NCBI RefSeq assembly: GCF_029240175.1
Contig: NZ_JARBTM010000001.1
Span: 1-64,000 of the forward strand
Reading direction: 5' to 3'
Source of the DNA: Anaerosolibacter sp.
Lineage (GTDB): Bacteria > Bacillota > Clostridia > Peptostreptococcales > Thermotaleaceae
DNA length: 64,000 nucleotides
Program-made: the position numbers and the translations under genes
Shown: piece after piece, positions 53,259-61,725 of the stretch
How positions within the stretch are numbered: position 1 is the first letter of the stretch
How the letters are laid out: every line of letters begins with the position of its first letter
Notes under the pieces: generated by a model
What the model was told of the DNA's origin: nothing
What the model saw: the letters and a program-made list of their open reading frames with translations, nothing else
Database searches by the model: none

Positions 53259-53645
53259 CTACCTATCAATACTTACATTGTTTTTGTATAAGTATGTTTT
53301 CATAGCTTCTAGAATATCATCACTTAGCACATGCTCCATTCTACATGCATTTTTATCGGCTTCCTCTGCAGTCAACTCAAGAGAATGTTCGAGAAATAGT
53401 GATATCAATTGATGATTCGCGAATATTTGCTTTGAGAACTCTTTACCCTTTTTTGTTAATGTAATGGTTCCATAGGCTTCTTTATTCACTAAACCCTTTC
53501 CTTTAAGATAATTCGTTGCCTGTGATACACTTGGCTTTGATACCCCTAGACGTTTTGCGATCTCAACAACATGGGCATGACCATAACTTTTCTCTAATAT
53601 ATGGATTGTTTCTAAATACATTTCCATTGACTCACTATTTTTCAT
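53259..53645 (-). CDS. DtxR/MntR-family metalloregulator
   Basis: 128 residues from the ATG at 53645 (CGGAG upstream). The HTH is HILEKSYGHAHVVEIAKRLGVSKPSVSQATNYLKGKGLVNKEAYGTITLTKKGKEFSKQIFANHQLISLFL, then a metal-binding helix with CRMEHVLSDDILEAMKTYL, matching the H-E-H-type ligand positions of MntR (HEL..., EGIEHHL). No C-terminal SH3 domain is present, so it is MntR-sized. First gene of dtxR-feoA-feoB; it likely controls the cluster together with the Fur box upstream. Iron rather than manganese is suggested by the neighbours. Confidence 0.86.
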   Translation of the reverse strand: MKNSESMEMYLETIHILEKSYGHAHVVEIAKRLGVSKPSVSQATNYLKGKGLVNKEAYGTITLTKKGKEFSKQIFANHQLISLFLEHSLELTAEEADKNACRMEHVLSDDILEAMKTYLYKNNVSIDR

Positions 53646-53728
53646 TTTATCACTCCGTTTAAATGTCACTTTATATTACGAAGTCTTTGGTAAACATTTA
53701 TTAATGCCTATTGTTTTAATTTGTCTCT

Positions 53729-53743
53729 TGATAATAATTATCA
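53729..53743. promoter_or_regulatory. Perfect 7-1-7 Fur box before the dtxR-feo operon
   Basis: TGATAATAATTATCA is exactly the 7-1-7 core of Bacillota Fur boxes, 84 bases before the DtxR-like start codon. It predicts iron-dependent repression by a Fur protein. Confidence 0.8.
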
Positions 53744-54011
53744 TTATATATAATATCATCTATATTCTAACAGTACAATGGCTTTTTATCATTTATTGTT
53801 ATTTTCTAACAATATAACACTTACATTATATGGAATATACTCTACCACTGGATGCAGGGATGCTCCCATTGCCCCTTCTTACTGATAAAGAATATCATTT
53901 CCAAACATCATTGTCAATAGATTGAGAATTAAAATCAATGATAAATAATCTTTTTTATCACTTATTAGCTATTCTAATTCTATTTTCATGGGGTTAAATT
54001 TATTCTACTTA
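53744..54011. other. Intergenic region between two iron operons
   Basis: No protein-like frame found. It is very AT-rich and contains the upstream part of the feo promoter. No obvious terminator for the siderophore permease operon could be identified. Confidence 0.5.
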
Positions 54012-55022
54012 TTAAGATTTCTTCACTAATAGATATAGAAAATAGGGTGCACCGATTAACGCCACCATAATACCCGCTGGAATCCCATTAGGTTCAACCA
54101 TATGACGACCTACTGTATCTGCAAATAATAGGAACCATCCGCCTATTAAAACAGCAATAGGGATAAATAATTGATTTCTTGGTCCTATCATTGCTTTGGC
54201 CATATGGGGAGCTATTAGGCCAATAAATGAAATCCCTCCTGTGACAGATACTGCAGATGCCGCAAGGGCAACGGATGTCAACAGAAGCTGAATACGCTCT
54301 CTTTCAAGTGAAATACCTACCCCAATAGCCATAGGTTCACTCAAGCCAAGTATGTTCAATTGATTTGCCTTGTACAAGGTAAACGGAATCAAAATCATTA
54401 ACCATGGAAGAATTGCCAAAATAAACGGCCAATCTGCACCCCAGATACTTCCAGATAGCCATTTGGCTATAAAGTCTACTTTCGTACGCTCACTAGAGGA
54501 AATAAGGACAATCATCAATCCCGAAAGTGCCGTTGAGCAACCAACACTCACAAGAACCATCCTAGCGGGTTGAATTCCTTCACCTCTGTGATAGGAAAAT
54601 AGATAGATGATACATGCTGTGATGAGTGCTCCCACAAAAGCAACGAGGGGAAGTATCATAGCAAAAGCACCTGAATGAATAGGGAAAAACAGAAAGAAAA
54701 TGGTAATCGCGACACCAGCCCCAGCATTAATCCCTAACATCCCAGGATCAGCTAAATCATTCCGTGTAACCCCTTGGAGTATTGCTCCAGATAGCGAAAG
54801 AGCCATACCCGCAAGCAGTGTGATGAAAATACGCGGTAAACGTATAGAAAATAAAACAAATTCCTCCTTTATAGTACCATTCCCTAGAATTGTTGAAATC
54901 AATCTATCGTAAGATAGGGACGCAGTACCCATTCCCATGCCAATAGCAATGGTTATAATGATGAGAACAAATAAACTACATAAAATCAATTGCTGTTTTT
55001 TTATTAAGGCTGGTTGGATCAT
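54012..55022 (-). CDS. Iron-siderophore ABC transporter permease (FecCD family), second
   Basis: 336 residues, about nine to ten membrane segments. FecCD core: FSIRLPRIFITLLAGMALSLSGAILQGVTRNDLADPGMLGINAGAGVAITIFF, then FIGLIAPHMAKAMIGPRNQLFIPIAVLIGGWFLLFADTVGRHMVEPNGIPAGIMVALIGAPYFLYLL. Start overlaps the stop of the first permease by four bases. Works with the ATPase at 57.0 kb and the binding lipoprotein at 56.1 kb. It is the last gene of the operon. Confidence 0.9.
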   Translation of the reverse strand: MIQPALIKKQQLILCSLFVLIIITIAIGMGMGTASLSYDRLISTILGNGTIKEEFVLFSIRLPRIFITLLAGMALSLSGAILQGVTRNDLADPGMLGINAGAGVAITIFFLFFPIHSGAFAMILPLVAFVGALITACIIYLFSYHRGEGIQPARMVLVSVGCSTALSGLMIVLISSSERTKVDFIAKWLSGSIWGADWPFILAILPWLMILIPFTLYKANQLNILGLSEPMAIGVGISLERERIQLLLTSVALAASAVSVTGGISFIGLIAPHMAKAMIGPRNQLFIPIAVLIGGWFLLFADTVGRHMVEPNGIPAGIMVALIGAPYFLYLLVKKS

Positions 55023-56029
55023 GAGAGTATTTTTCCTCCTTTCCCCACAATGAATAAGAAAAATGGCAATCCCAGCATAGAAACAATGGCTGCCACCGGT
55101 GTTTCATAGGGTGCGTTGCTTGTACGACCAAGAATATCAGCAAAAATCATGAAAGCAGCTCCTAAAAAAACGGATATGGGTATCACAAATCGATAATCAC
55201 TTCCGATTATTCCTCGAACCACGTGGGGAATGAGTAGGCCTATGAAGACCATATTTCCAGCAAGAGCAACAGAAGCCCCGGAAAGTAAAACAATTACCAT
55301 GAAAAGTATCATTTTTATTTGCGTTGTTTTTTGTCCTAAACCCACTGCCACTTCTTCACTTAAACTCAGGATCGTAAGCTGTTTTGAAAGTAAAACGGCT
55401 ATCAGTATGCCAATAGAAATAATAGGAACAATTGCTTGAAGCTGACTCCATGTCGTACCAATTAATCCACCAGCTGTCCACATGGATACTTCCTTTGAGA
55501 TTTTATAATAAATACCAATGCCTTCTGCTACTGCGTAAAGGAATGTTGAAACAGCAGCACCAGCTATCACAATGCGGTAAGGAGTAAACCCACCTTTTCT
55601 TGCCATATTGACGCCCAAAACCAATAGCACCCCCACAGCTGAACCAATAAAACATGCAATGATGATTCCAAAATAACTCATTGAAGGAAAGAACACCATA
55701 GCGATAGCCAATGCTGCATTTGCTCCAGCAGTTAGTCCCAGCAGCCCTGGGTCAGCCATAGGGTTTCTTGTAATTCCCTGCATAATAGCCCCCGACACTG
55801 CCAGTGCAGCACCAACAAAAGCTGCTGCAATGCCGCGAGGCAAGCGGATCTCGCGGATGATCAAGATTTTATCTCCAGCTGCATCAGTGACAACCGCTGC
55901 CCAAACATCCCTGACGGATATATCTGCAGCTCCTAGCACCATGGCCATAACAAACATACCTACGAATAAAAGAATTGCAGCCATTAATTTAATGACAAAA
56001 GAGATCGAATATCGACTTTTTTCCATCAT
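55019..56029 (-). CDS. Iron-siderophore ABC transporter permease (FecCD family), first
   Basis: About 336 residues from the ATG at 56029 (TTAGGAGA upstream; the next codon is also ATG). FecCD pattern: IREIRLPRGIAAAFVGAALAVSGAIMQGITRNPMADPGLLGLTAGANAALAIAMVFFPSMSYFG, then MVFIGLLIPHVVRGIIGSDYRFVIPISVFLGAAFMIFADILGRTSNAPYETPVAAIVSMLGLPFFLFIV. Pairs with the next permease to form the channel. It follows the binding protein by 70 bases. Confidence 0.9.
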   Translation of the reverse strand: MMEKSRYSISFVIKLMAAILLFVGMFVMAMVLGAADISVRDVWAAVVTDAAGDKILIIREIRLPRGIAAAFVGAALAVSGAIMQGITRNPMADPGLLGLTAGANAALAIAMVFFPSMSYFGIIIACFIGSAVGVLLVLGVNMARKGGFTPYRIVIAGAAVSTFLYAVAEGIGIYYKISKEVSMWTAGGLIGTTWSQLQAIVPIISIGILIAVLLSKQLTILSLSEEVAVGLGQKTTQIKMILFMVIVLLSGASVALAGNMVFIGLLIPHVVRGIIGSDYRFVIPISVFLGAAFMIFADILGRTSNAPYETPVAAIVSMLGLPFFLFIVGKGGKILS

Positions 56030-56099
56030 CAGTCTCCTAACTTTCGGTTTATCACGCAAAGGAAAGAGGAACTCTTGGGTTAAGAATTCCTCTACCTTG

Positions 56100-57026
56100 C
56101 TAGTTTCCTAGTAAACTTTTTCTAAAGAAATCTAATTGATACTCTAATGTAATTGGATCATTATAATAGAATTCTTTAGAATCTGCCTCGAACACCCGAT
56201 TATTTTTTACTGCAGGAATATTTTTGTAAGTATCCGTTTCTTGGAATGAATTATCTGCATCTCGATCTTTGCTGAAAATTATATAGTCTCCAGCGTACTC
56301 CGGCAGAATTTCTGATGATAATGCATAGTAACCATCTTTCAAGGCCATTTCCTTTACTTTCTCCGGCATTTTCAATTTCATTTCTTGATAAAGAATTTCT
56401 GTTCCCCGTCCCCAATTATCTCCAAATACATAAAGTTGTTTTTCGAAGCTTTCGATCACAGAAATCGTTGCATCGGCACCAATTTTCTCCTTGATCTCTT
56501 CTCCAGATTTTTGAGCTCTTCCTTTAAAATCATCAATCCATGTCTGGGCTTCTTTTTCTTTGTTCATCAGCTTGCCAACTTCTAGAAATTGTGTCAAATA
56601 ATCAACTTTGCCATATGTATAGGTGACAGTGGGAGCAATTTCTTTTAGTTTATCGATGTTATTGGCCGTTGATGGCGCAATAATCAAGTCTGGTTCTAAT
56701 TCAATAATTTTTTCCAAACTTTCTTCCGATACTTCTACGGCATCTTTTATATATTGTTCATATCTCGGATTCATTTTAGACCATGAGTCTACGCCAACAA
56801 TATTGCCATCTAAGGCCATAACATTACCAGAAATAAAAGCACTTAATACAACGATACGCTTTGGCTCAGCTGGTACTTCAATAGGTCCATTCTCGGACTC
56901 GTATACAATTGTTTCTGGTTGAGCTTCCTGCGCTGATGAGACTTTCTCTTTTCCCGTGGTTTGATTGCTACAAGCACTAATAATTAGCACAAACACTAGA
57001 AGGATAGGGATTAATATTTTTTTCAT
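56100..57026 (-). CDS. Iron-siderophore binding lipoprotein (FecB/FhuD family)
   Basis: 308 residues. Signal with lipobox ISAC (Cys19). Periplasmic-binding fold: PKRIVVLSAFISGNVMALDGNIVGVDSWSKMNPRY, IIELEPDLIIAPSTANNIDKLKEIAPTVTYTYGKVDYLTQFLEVGKLMN, and a C-terminal lobe with NNRVFEADSKEFYYNDPITLEYQLDFF. It captures ferric siderophore outside the cell. The start codon lies 50 bases inside the upstream ATPase gene. Confidence 0.88.
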   Translation of the reverse strand: MKKILIPILLVFVLIISACSNQTTGKEKVSSAQEAQPETIVYESENGPIEVPAEPKRIVVLSAFISGNVMALDGNIVGVDSWSKMNPRYEQYIKDAVEVSEESLEKIIELEPDLIIAPSTANNIDKLKEIAPTVTYTYGKVDYLTQFLEVGKLMNKEKEAQTWIDDFKGRAQKSGEEIKEKIGADATISVIESFEKQLYVFGDNWGRGTEILYQEMKLKMPEKVKEMALKDGYYALSSEILPEYAGDYIIFSKDRDADNSFQETDTYKNIPAVKNNRVFEADSKEFYYNDPITLEYQLDFFRKSLLGN

Positions 57027-57822
57027 TGTTCGATTCTCCTTTTAAAATGTTATAGGTAATACACATTGGTTTATTGGTTCGCGGGTCTCTGCCGATCTCA
57101 GCATCAATATGAAATACTTCTTTCAGCACATCCTGACGAATTACCTCATCACAGTTTCCTGCCTTTACAACAGTTCCACTTTTTAGGGCAATAATATAAT
57201 CTGCAAACCGTGCTGCTTGATTTAGATCATGAAGCACCATCACAATCGTGCGTCCCTGTTCAACGTTTAGCTTTTTCAGAAGCTCTAAAACTTCCAGCTG
57301 ATGGGCCATATCCAAATAGGTTGTAGGTTCATCAAGAAAGATAATTTCAGTCTCTTGGGCAAGGGCCATGGCAATCCACACCCGCTGCCGTTGACCTCCT
57401 GACAGGGCATCTATAGTCCGATACTTGTAATCTTTTGTTCCAGTAACTTCTAGTGCCCAATCAATTACTTCATAGTCTTTTTGCGTCAACCGCCCAAATC
57501 CTTTTTGATAAGGAAAGCGTCCATAGGATACAAGTTCACTGACTGTTAATTCACTTAAACTCTCAGGGGTTTGTGGAAGAATGGCTATTTTCTTAGCCAG
57601 CGTCTTCGTGTTTTCTCTTATAATGTTTTTTCCATCCAATATAACGGTGCCAGATTGATGGGAAATAATACGGGTGATTGCTTTTAATAGGGTAGACTTT
57701 CCACAACCATTGGAACCAATAATAGTTGTAATTTTTTTGTCTGGAATCTCCACGCTGAGACCCTTTACAATCAACTGTTCTCCATAGCCAACGCTTAAGC
57801 TCTCTGTATAAAGACGCCCCAT
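56977..57822 (-). CDS. Iron-siderophore ABC transporter ATP-binding protein (FecE family)
   Basis: 281 residues. Walker A IIGSNGCGKSTLLKAI, Q-loop ILPQTPESLSELTVSELVSYGRFPYQ, signature LSGGQRQRVWIAMALAQETEIIFLDEPTTYLDMAHQLEVLELL and H-loop VLHDLNQAARFADYIIALKSG, all of the FecE/FhuC type. The last ~16 residues overlap the start of the binding-protein gene. It is the first gene of the operon, with a near-perfect Fur box 37 bases upstream. Confidence 0.92.
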   Translation of the reverse strand: MGRLYTESLSVGYGEQLIVKGLSVEIPDKKITTIIGSNGCGKSTLLKAITRIISHQSGTVILDGKNIIRENTKTLAKKIAILPQTPESLSELTVSELVSYGRFPYQKGFGRLTQKDYEVIDWALEVTGTKDYKYRTIDALSGGQRQRVWIAMALAQETEIIFLDEPTTYLDMAHQLEVLELLKKLNVEQGRTIVMVLHDLNQAARFADYIIALKSGTVVKAGNCDEVIRQDVLKEVFHIDAEIGRDPRTNKPMCITYNILKGESNNEKNINPYPSSVCANY

Positions 57823-57858
57823 AATTCAACCTCCATTCCTCAAAAACTCATTTATAAA

Positions 57859-57873
57859 TAGTAATGATTATCA
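57859..57873 (-). promoter_or_regulatory. Fur box before the siderophore operon
   Basis: On the minus strand TGATAATCATTACTA matches the TGATAATNATTATCA consensus at 12 of the 14 fixed positions. It lies in the promoter region of the ATPase gene. Confidence 0.68.
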
Positions 57874-57956
57874 ATATCAACATTACCTATTATAGTTTCA
57901 TCTTCACTTACTGTCAATAGATATTGTGATCGTTATCTCGTTTCCTTTGAAGACAT

Positions 57957-58007
57957 AAAAATCCAACAAAGTAGATTATCGTGGATCAACTACTTTGTTG
58001 GATTTTT
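57957..58007 (-). terminator. Terminator of the manA unit
   Basis: Perfect stem of 17 or more bases (57957-57974 with 57990-58007; core ATCCAACAAAGTAG) with a 15-base loop and T-runs on both strands. Confidence 0.88.
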
Positions 58008-58077
58008 ATGGAAGATATGGGCCATAAACTTTATAAAAGGCCCCTATACAAATATTTTGTGAGTAATTTGCTTTTTC

Positions 58078-59007
58078 CTAAACATGGGAAATGATTAGTT
58101 CCAAATTTCCTACGAAGGTTAATGGACCATAATTAGAGGGAATGATAAAATGATCCCCTTTTTTAATATCTACACCGTCAATACTGCCTGAACCTTTCAA
58201 AATATTTATTATTTTAAATTTATTATTGTGGTCAAAGTTCACTTTCCCATCTGCATACAGTCTATATACAGAAAAATATTTTTCTTCTATTAAGTTTTCT
58301 TTATATCCATTTTCGAATTCTTGAATATGCCTAACGATTTCATGATCTCTATGGGGCACAGTGGTTACATCAATACTTTTGTGGATATGTAATTCTCTAG
58401 GTTTACCATTCTCTAAACGATCATAATCATATACTCTATAGGTTATATCACTGGATTGTTGTATTTCTAAAAGTAATGTCCCTTTTCCAATTGCATGCAT
58501 TGTACCTGCAGGAATATAGTAGAAGTCTCCTGGTTTAATTGGGACTTTTCTGAGTAAATCTTCCCAGTTACCTTGATTTATCATTTCTTCCATTTCTCTT
58601 TTACTTTTTGCATGATGTCCTAGGATTAATTCTGCTTTGTCGTCACAGTCAATGATATACCAGCATTCCGTTTTGCCTAACTCACCATTTTCATATTCAT
58701 AGGCATAATAATCATCCGGATGTACCTGAACACTGAGATCATCACTGGCATCAATTATTTTCGTAAGTAGGGGAAACCTATCGCCTTCTAGATTTCCGAA
58801 AATTTCTCTTTTGTTTTCCCACATCCAGCTTAAAGTTTTATCTTTATGTTCACCATTTACGATCTTACAATCCCCGTTCTGATGGGCGCTTACCGTCCAA
58901 CATTCCCCTATATTTTCACTATCTATAGAATAATCAAAATATGTTTTCACCCTATTTCCGCCCCAGATCTTTTCATGAAAAACTCCATCTAAAAACAATA
59001 GTTCCAT
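58078..59007 (-). CDS. manA: Mannose-6-phosphate isomerase, class I
   Basis: 309 residues of the short, Bacillus-like ManA type. Zinc-site and cupin parts: ENIGECWTVSAHQNGDCKIVNGEH, FPLLTKIIDASDDLSVQVHPDDYYAYEYENGELGKTECWYIIDCD, then KPGDFYYIPAGTMHAIGKGTLLLEIQQSSDITYRVYDYDR and a closing cupin with NILKGSGSIDGVDIKKGDHFIIPSNYGPLTF. Converts mannose 6-phosphate to fructose 6-phosphate. A terminator separates it from the ROK gene upstream, so it has its own promoter. Confidence 0.93.
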   Translation of the reverse strand: MELLFLDGVFHEKIWGGNRVKTYFDYSIDSENIGECWTVSAHQNGDCKIVNGEHKDKTLSWMWENKREIFGNLEGDRFPLLTKIIDASDDLSVQVHPDDYYAYEYENGELGKTECWYIIDCDDKAELILGHHAKSKREMEEMINQGNWEDLLRKVPIKPGDFYYIPAGTMHAIGKGTLLLEIQQSSDITYRVYDYDRLENGKPRELHIHKSIDVTTVPHRDHEIVRHIQEFENGYKENLIEEKYFSVYRLYADGKVNFDHNNKFKIINILKGSGSIDGVDIKKGDHFIIPSNYGPLTFVGNLELIISHV

Positions 59008-59092
59008 CTGTCTCCCCCTTTTAATACTTTATAAACAATAATGATTACAGTATTAAAATATGACAGCTAAACATGGATATATAACTCTCTCC

Positions 59093-59136
59093 AAAAAAAT
59101 CAAAGGAATGAAATCCTGTTAAGCTTCATTCCTTTG
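59093..59136 (-). terminator. Terminator after the ROK fructokinase-like gene
   Basis: Perfect 12-bp stem CAAAGGAATGAA/TTCATTCCTTTG, overlapping the last codons of the kinase gene, followed by ATTTTTTT on the minus strand. Confidence 0.88.
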
Positions 59137-60007
59137 CAAAATTTATATCCGATAGACTTCGATGGGCTAATATGAATCCTCCCGTAATTCCTGCATTATT
59201 TCCTAGGGCAGGTGTTACAATGTAGGAAACCAAATCCGGGGTTTCAACATAGTTTGCCAATAACAATGAAAACTCTTCCCTTACGAAATCGATCATCCTA
59301 GGCTGATCCATCACGCCGCCCCCCAAGATAATCTTTTCCGGTCTTAGTATTAGTGTATAATTCACCAGGGCTTGGGCTAGATAATAAGCAATGATCCTCC
59401 AAATCCTGTGATCAGCACCTAAATTTTGTGCTTTTACACCATATCGCTTTTCAATAGATGGACCCGCTGCAAGTCCTTCAAGACAATTTTTATGGTAAGG
59501 ACACACGCCTTCAAAATCATCATCAGTATGATTTCTTATGATAATATGACCCATTTCTGTATGCCCGAACCCTTCTACAATCTTTCCATCTAGTATTGCA
59601 CCCCCGCCTATTCCAGTACCCACCGTCAGATAAATGCAGCTATTATTCGCTGAAGCACTTCCAACTTGATATTCCCCTAAACAGGCTGCGTTTACATCGG
59701 TGGTCCATCCAATGGGTATGCTGTAATGCTTTTTTATCTCACCTAGAAGATTAAAGTTTCTCCAGTTTTTTTTCGGTGTAGAGGTAATATACCCATATGT
59801 TTCTGACTTTTTATTTGTACCAATAGGCCCAAAGGAACCTATTCCCATGGCCTTCAGATTCCTATACCCATCGAAAAAGTTAAAAATTTTTTGCAGTGTT
59901 CCCTCTGGATATGTGGTAGGAATAGAAGTCTTATCTACTATTTGAAATTTCTCATCTCCCACTGCACAAACAAATTTTGTACCACCTGCTTCTATGGCAC
60001 CGAACAT
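59126..60007 (-). CDS. ROK family sugar kinase (fructokinase-like)
   Basis: 293 residues from the ATG at 60007 (TTGGGAG upstream); an in-frame TTG at 60022 is less likely. MFGAIEAGGTKFVCAVG (phosphate 1), LKAMGIGSFGPIGTNKKSETYGYITSTPKKNWRNFNLLG, WTTDVNAACLGEYQVGSASANNSCIYLTVGTGIGGGAIL, then GHTEMGHIIIRNHTDDDFEGVCPYHKNCLEGLAAGPSIEKR with the C-P-Y-H-x3-C zinc site. These features match Bacillus-type fructokinases (GmuE/YdhR). It should phosphorylate fructose or a related ketose; ManA next door fits a mannose/fructose branch. Confidence 0.88.
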   Translation of the reverse strand: MFGAIEAGGTKFVCAVGDEKFQIVDKTSIPTTYPEGTLQKIFNFFDGYRNLKAMGIGSFGPIGTNKKSETYGYITSTPKKNWRNFNLLGEIKKHYSIPIGWTTDVNAACLGEYQVGSASANNSCIYLTVGTGIGGGAILDGKIVEGFGHTEMGHIIIRNHTDDDFEGVCPYHKNCLEGLAAGPSIEKRYGVKAQNLGADHRIWRIIAYYLAQALVNYTLILRPEKIILGGGVMDQPRMIDFVREEFSLLLANYVETPDLVSYIVTPALGNNAGITGGFILAHRSLSDINFAKE

Positions 60008-60037
60008 GGCTTTCACTCCCAACCCAAAACAATTTAT

Positions 60038-60988
60038 TTATACAATAGCTGTGACTATCGCCCCATAATCTCCGATTCTTTCACCTAATTGTGCCGGAAC
60101 GATTTTGACAGCCTTTCTAGAACGCTCTAGAGCTTGTTTTTCAATCTCTCTGTACATTTCTTCATCTAAGAACTTTCCTGCCCGTGCATATATGCTGCCC
60201 ACAATGATGATTTCAGGATTTAAGATATCTATAAGGATGGATAATCCTCTGCCAAAGTACTTTCCTGAAATCCTAAATACATCCAGTGCATCTCCGTATC
60301 CAGCTTCAGCAGCTTCAGCCACATCCTTCGTTGTGATGTGGTGTATTGAACTCTTCATAAATGATGCTTTTGTACCTTGTTCTTCTAATTCATGGGCTTT
60401 TAATTTGGCTATTTGGGCAATACCGCCTCCACTACAAAACCCTTCAAAGCTCCCATGCTTTCCATGGCCTACTGGCCCATCGATCTCTAAAGATATATGT
60501 CCCACTTCTCCAGCCATGTTGCAGGCACCTGTATATAAACCTCCATTAAGAATCAGACCTGCCCCTAATCCCGTACCAAATGTAAGAAAGATTAAATTTT
60601 CATGACCTCTTCCAGCCCCATATTTCCATTCTGCCAAAGCACAGGCGTCAGCATCATTTTGGAGCTTTCCTTTAACACCTAATTTACCATGGAGATACTC
60701 AATAATGGGGACATGATCCCACCCTGGGAGGTTTGGTGGTGATTGAATAATGCCCTCCTTGCTGTCAAGGGGACCTCCGCAGGAAACACCGATTTTAAAG
60801 TTCTCATCTTTTTTACCGCTGATCTCTAGCATATGCATTCCTGCCAGGATTAACTGATCCATTATTTCCTTCCAGTTTGTTGTAGTCTCTATCTCTTTTC
60901 TACCAAGAAAATGAATCCTGTCATTGAATACTTCTGCTAGGATGACAGCCGATTTCGTTCCTCCAATGTCAAATCCTAAAACAATCAT
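60038..60988 (-). CDS. ROK family sugar kinase
   Basis: 316 residues from the ATG at 60988 (TTGGAGG upstream); longer frames to 61087 are not supported. VLGFDIGGTKSAVILAEV, GVSCGGPLDSKEGIIQSPPNLPGWDHVPI, LQNDADACALAEWKYGAGRGHENLIFLTFGTGLGAGLILNGGLYTGACNMAGEVGHISLE (the E-x-G-H motif) and FEGFCSGGGIAQIA with a reduced zinc site. Substrate unknown, possibly a hexose or aminosugar from the ABC transporter. It overlaps the SIS gene by 20 bases, showing co-translation. Confidence 0.85.
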   Translation of the reverse strand: MIVLGFDIGGTKSAVILAEVFNDRIHFLGRKEIETTTNWKEIMDQLILAGMHMLEISGKKDENFKIGVSCGGPLDSKEGIIQSPPNLPGWDHVPIIEYLHGKLGVKGKLQNDADACALAEWKYGAGRGHENLIFLTFGTGLGAGLILNGGLYTGACNMAGEVGHISLEIDGPVGHGKHGSFEGFCSGGGIAQIAKLKAHELEEQGTKASFMKSSIHHITTKDVAEAAEAGYGDALDVFRISGKYFGRGLSILIDILNPEIIIVGSIYARAGKFLDEEMYREIEKQALERSRKAVKIVPAQLGERIGDYGAIVTAIV

Positions 60989-61640
60989 AAATTCCTCCAA
61001 AGATTTCATATTCGAGAGCTCTACAAATAAAATGGTATAAAGGAAGATGGTATTCCTGTACCATAAATGTCTCCTGGACAGGAACATTTAACAAAATATC
61101 ACTTAGTTTTTTAAGCTCTCCCCCGGTTTCTCCAGTAAGGGAAACCACAAAAATATCTTTTGCCTTCGCTACCTTTGCAGCATAGCAAACATTTTGGGCA
61201 TTTCCCGATGTGGATAATCCTATAAGGACATCATTTTTTTCCCCATAGGCATATACTTGCTGCGCATAAGCCATATCAAAACTTACGTCATTCCCATAAG
61301 CTGTTAGAAATCCTGTCTGTGATACCAGAGACACTGCAGGTATTGCCCCTTGAATACAACCCGTTATATATTCGTAGTCTTTGTCATATCCACAGGCCTT
61401 AAGCCTTTCTTTGAAGTTTTCATCCACTGGTCGCTTTATGTAAAATTCTTTCAAAAGCTCTCCCACGATATGTTCACTATCGGCGGCACTTCCACCATTT
61501 CCACAAACAAGGATTTTCCCTCCATTTTTTATTCTATATACGATTTGATCTATTAAGGCTCTAATGTTGTTTTCAAGGTAATCCATCATGGGATACTTCT
61601 CTATAAATTCTTTTAATATATGATCTATTTTGTTTTTCAA
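60969..61640 (-). CDS. SIS-domain sugar isomerase-like protein
   Basis: 223 residues. IKNGGKILVCGNGGSAADSEHIVGELLKEFYIKRPVDENFKERL is the GmhA-like SIS start, then VLIGLSTSGNAQNVCYAAKVAKAKDIFVVSLTGETGGELKKLSDILLNVPVQETFMVQEYHLPLYHFICRALE. The family of about 200 residues includes sedoheptulose-7-phosphate isomerase, but in this sugar operon it may isomerise another phosphosugar. The C-terminus overlaps the ROK gene. First enzyme gene after the binding-protein gene of the transporter. Confidence 0.85.
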   Translation of the reverse strand: MKNKIDHILKEFIEKYPMMDYLENNIRALIDQIVYRIKNGGKILVCGNGGSAADSEHIVGELLKEFYIKRPVDENFKERLKACGYDKDYEYITGCIQGAIPAVSLVSQTGFLTAYGNDVSFDMAYAQQVYAYGEKNDVLIGLSTSGNAQNVCYAAKVAKAKDIFVVSLTGETGGELKKLSDILLNVPVQETFMVQEYHLPLYHFICRALEYEIFGGIYDCFRI

Positions 61641-61691
61641 ATGATATCACCCTTACACTATAAGTACGATGAATGCTGATATGATTTTAAA

Positions 61692-61709
61692 GGGTTACCT
61701 AAGTAACCC
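61692..61709 (-). terminator. Short hairpin between transporter and enzyme genes
   Basis: GGGTTAC/GTAACCC with a 4-base loop, then TTTAAAAT on the minus strand. Probably a partial terminator that keeps the binding-protein gene more highly expressed than the enzyme genes. Confidence 0.6.
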
Positions 61710-61725
61710 CTTAATAAACATCTTT

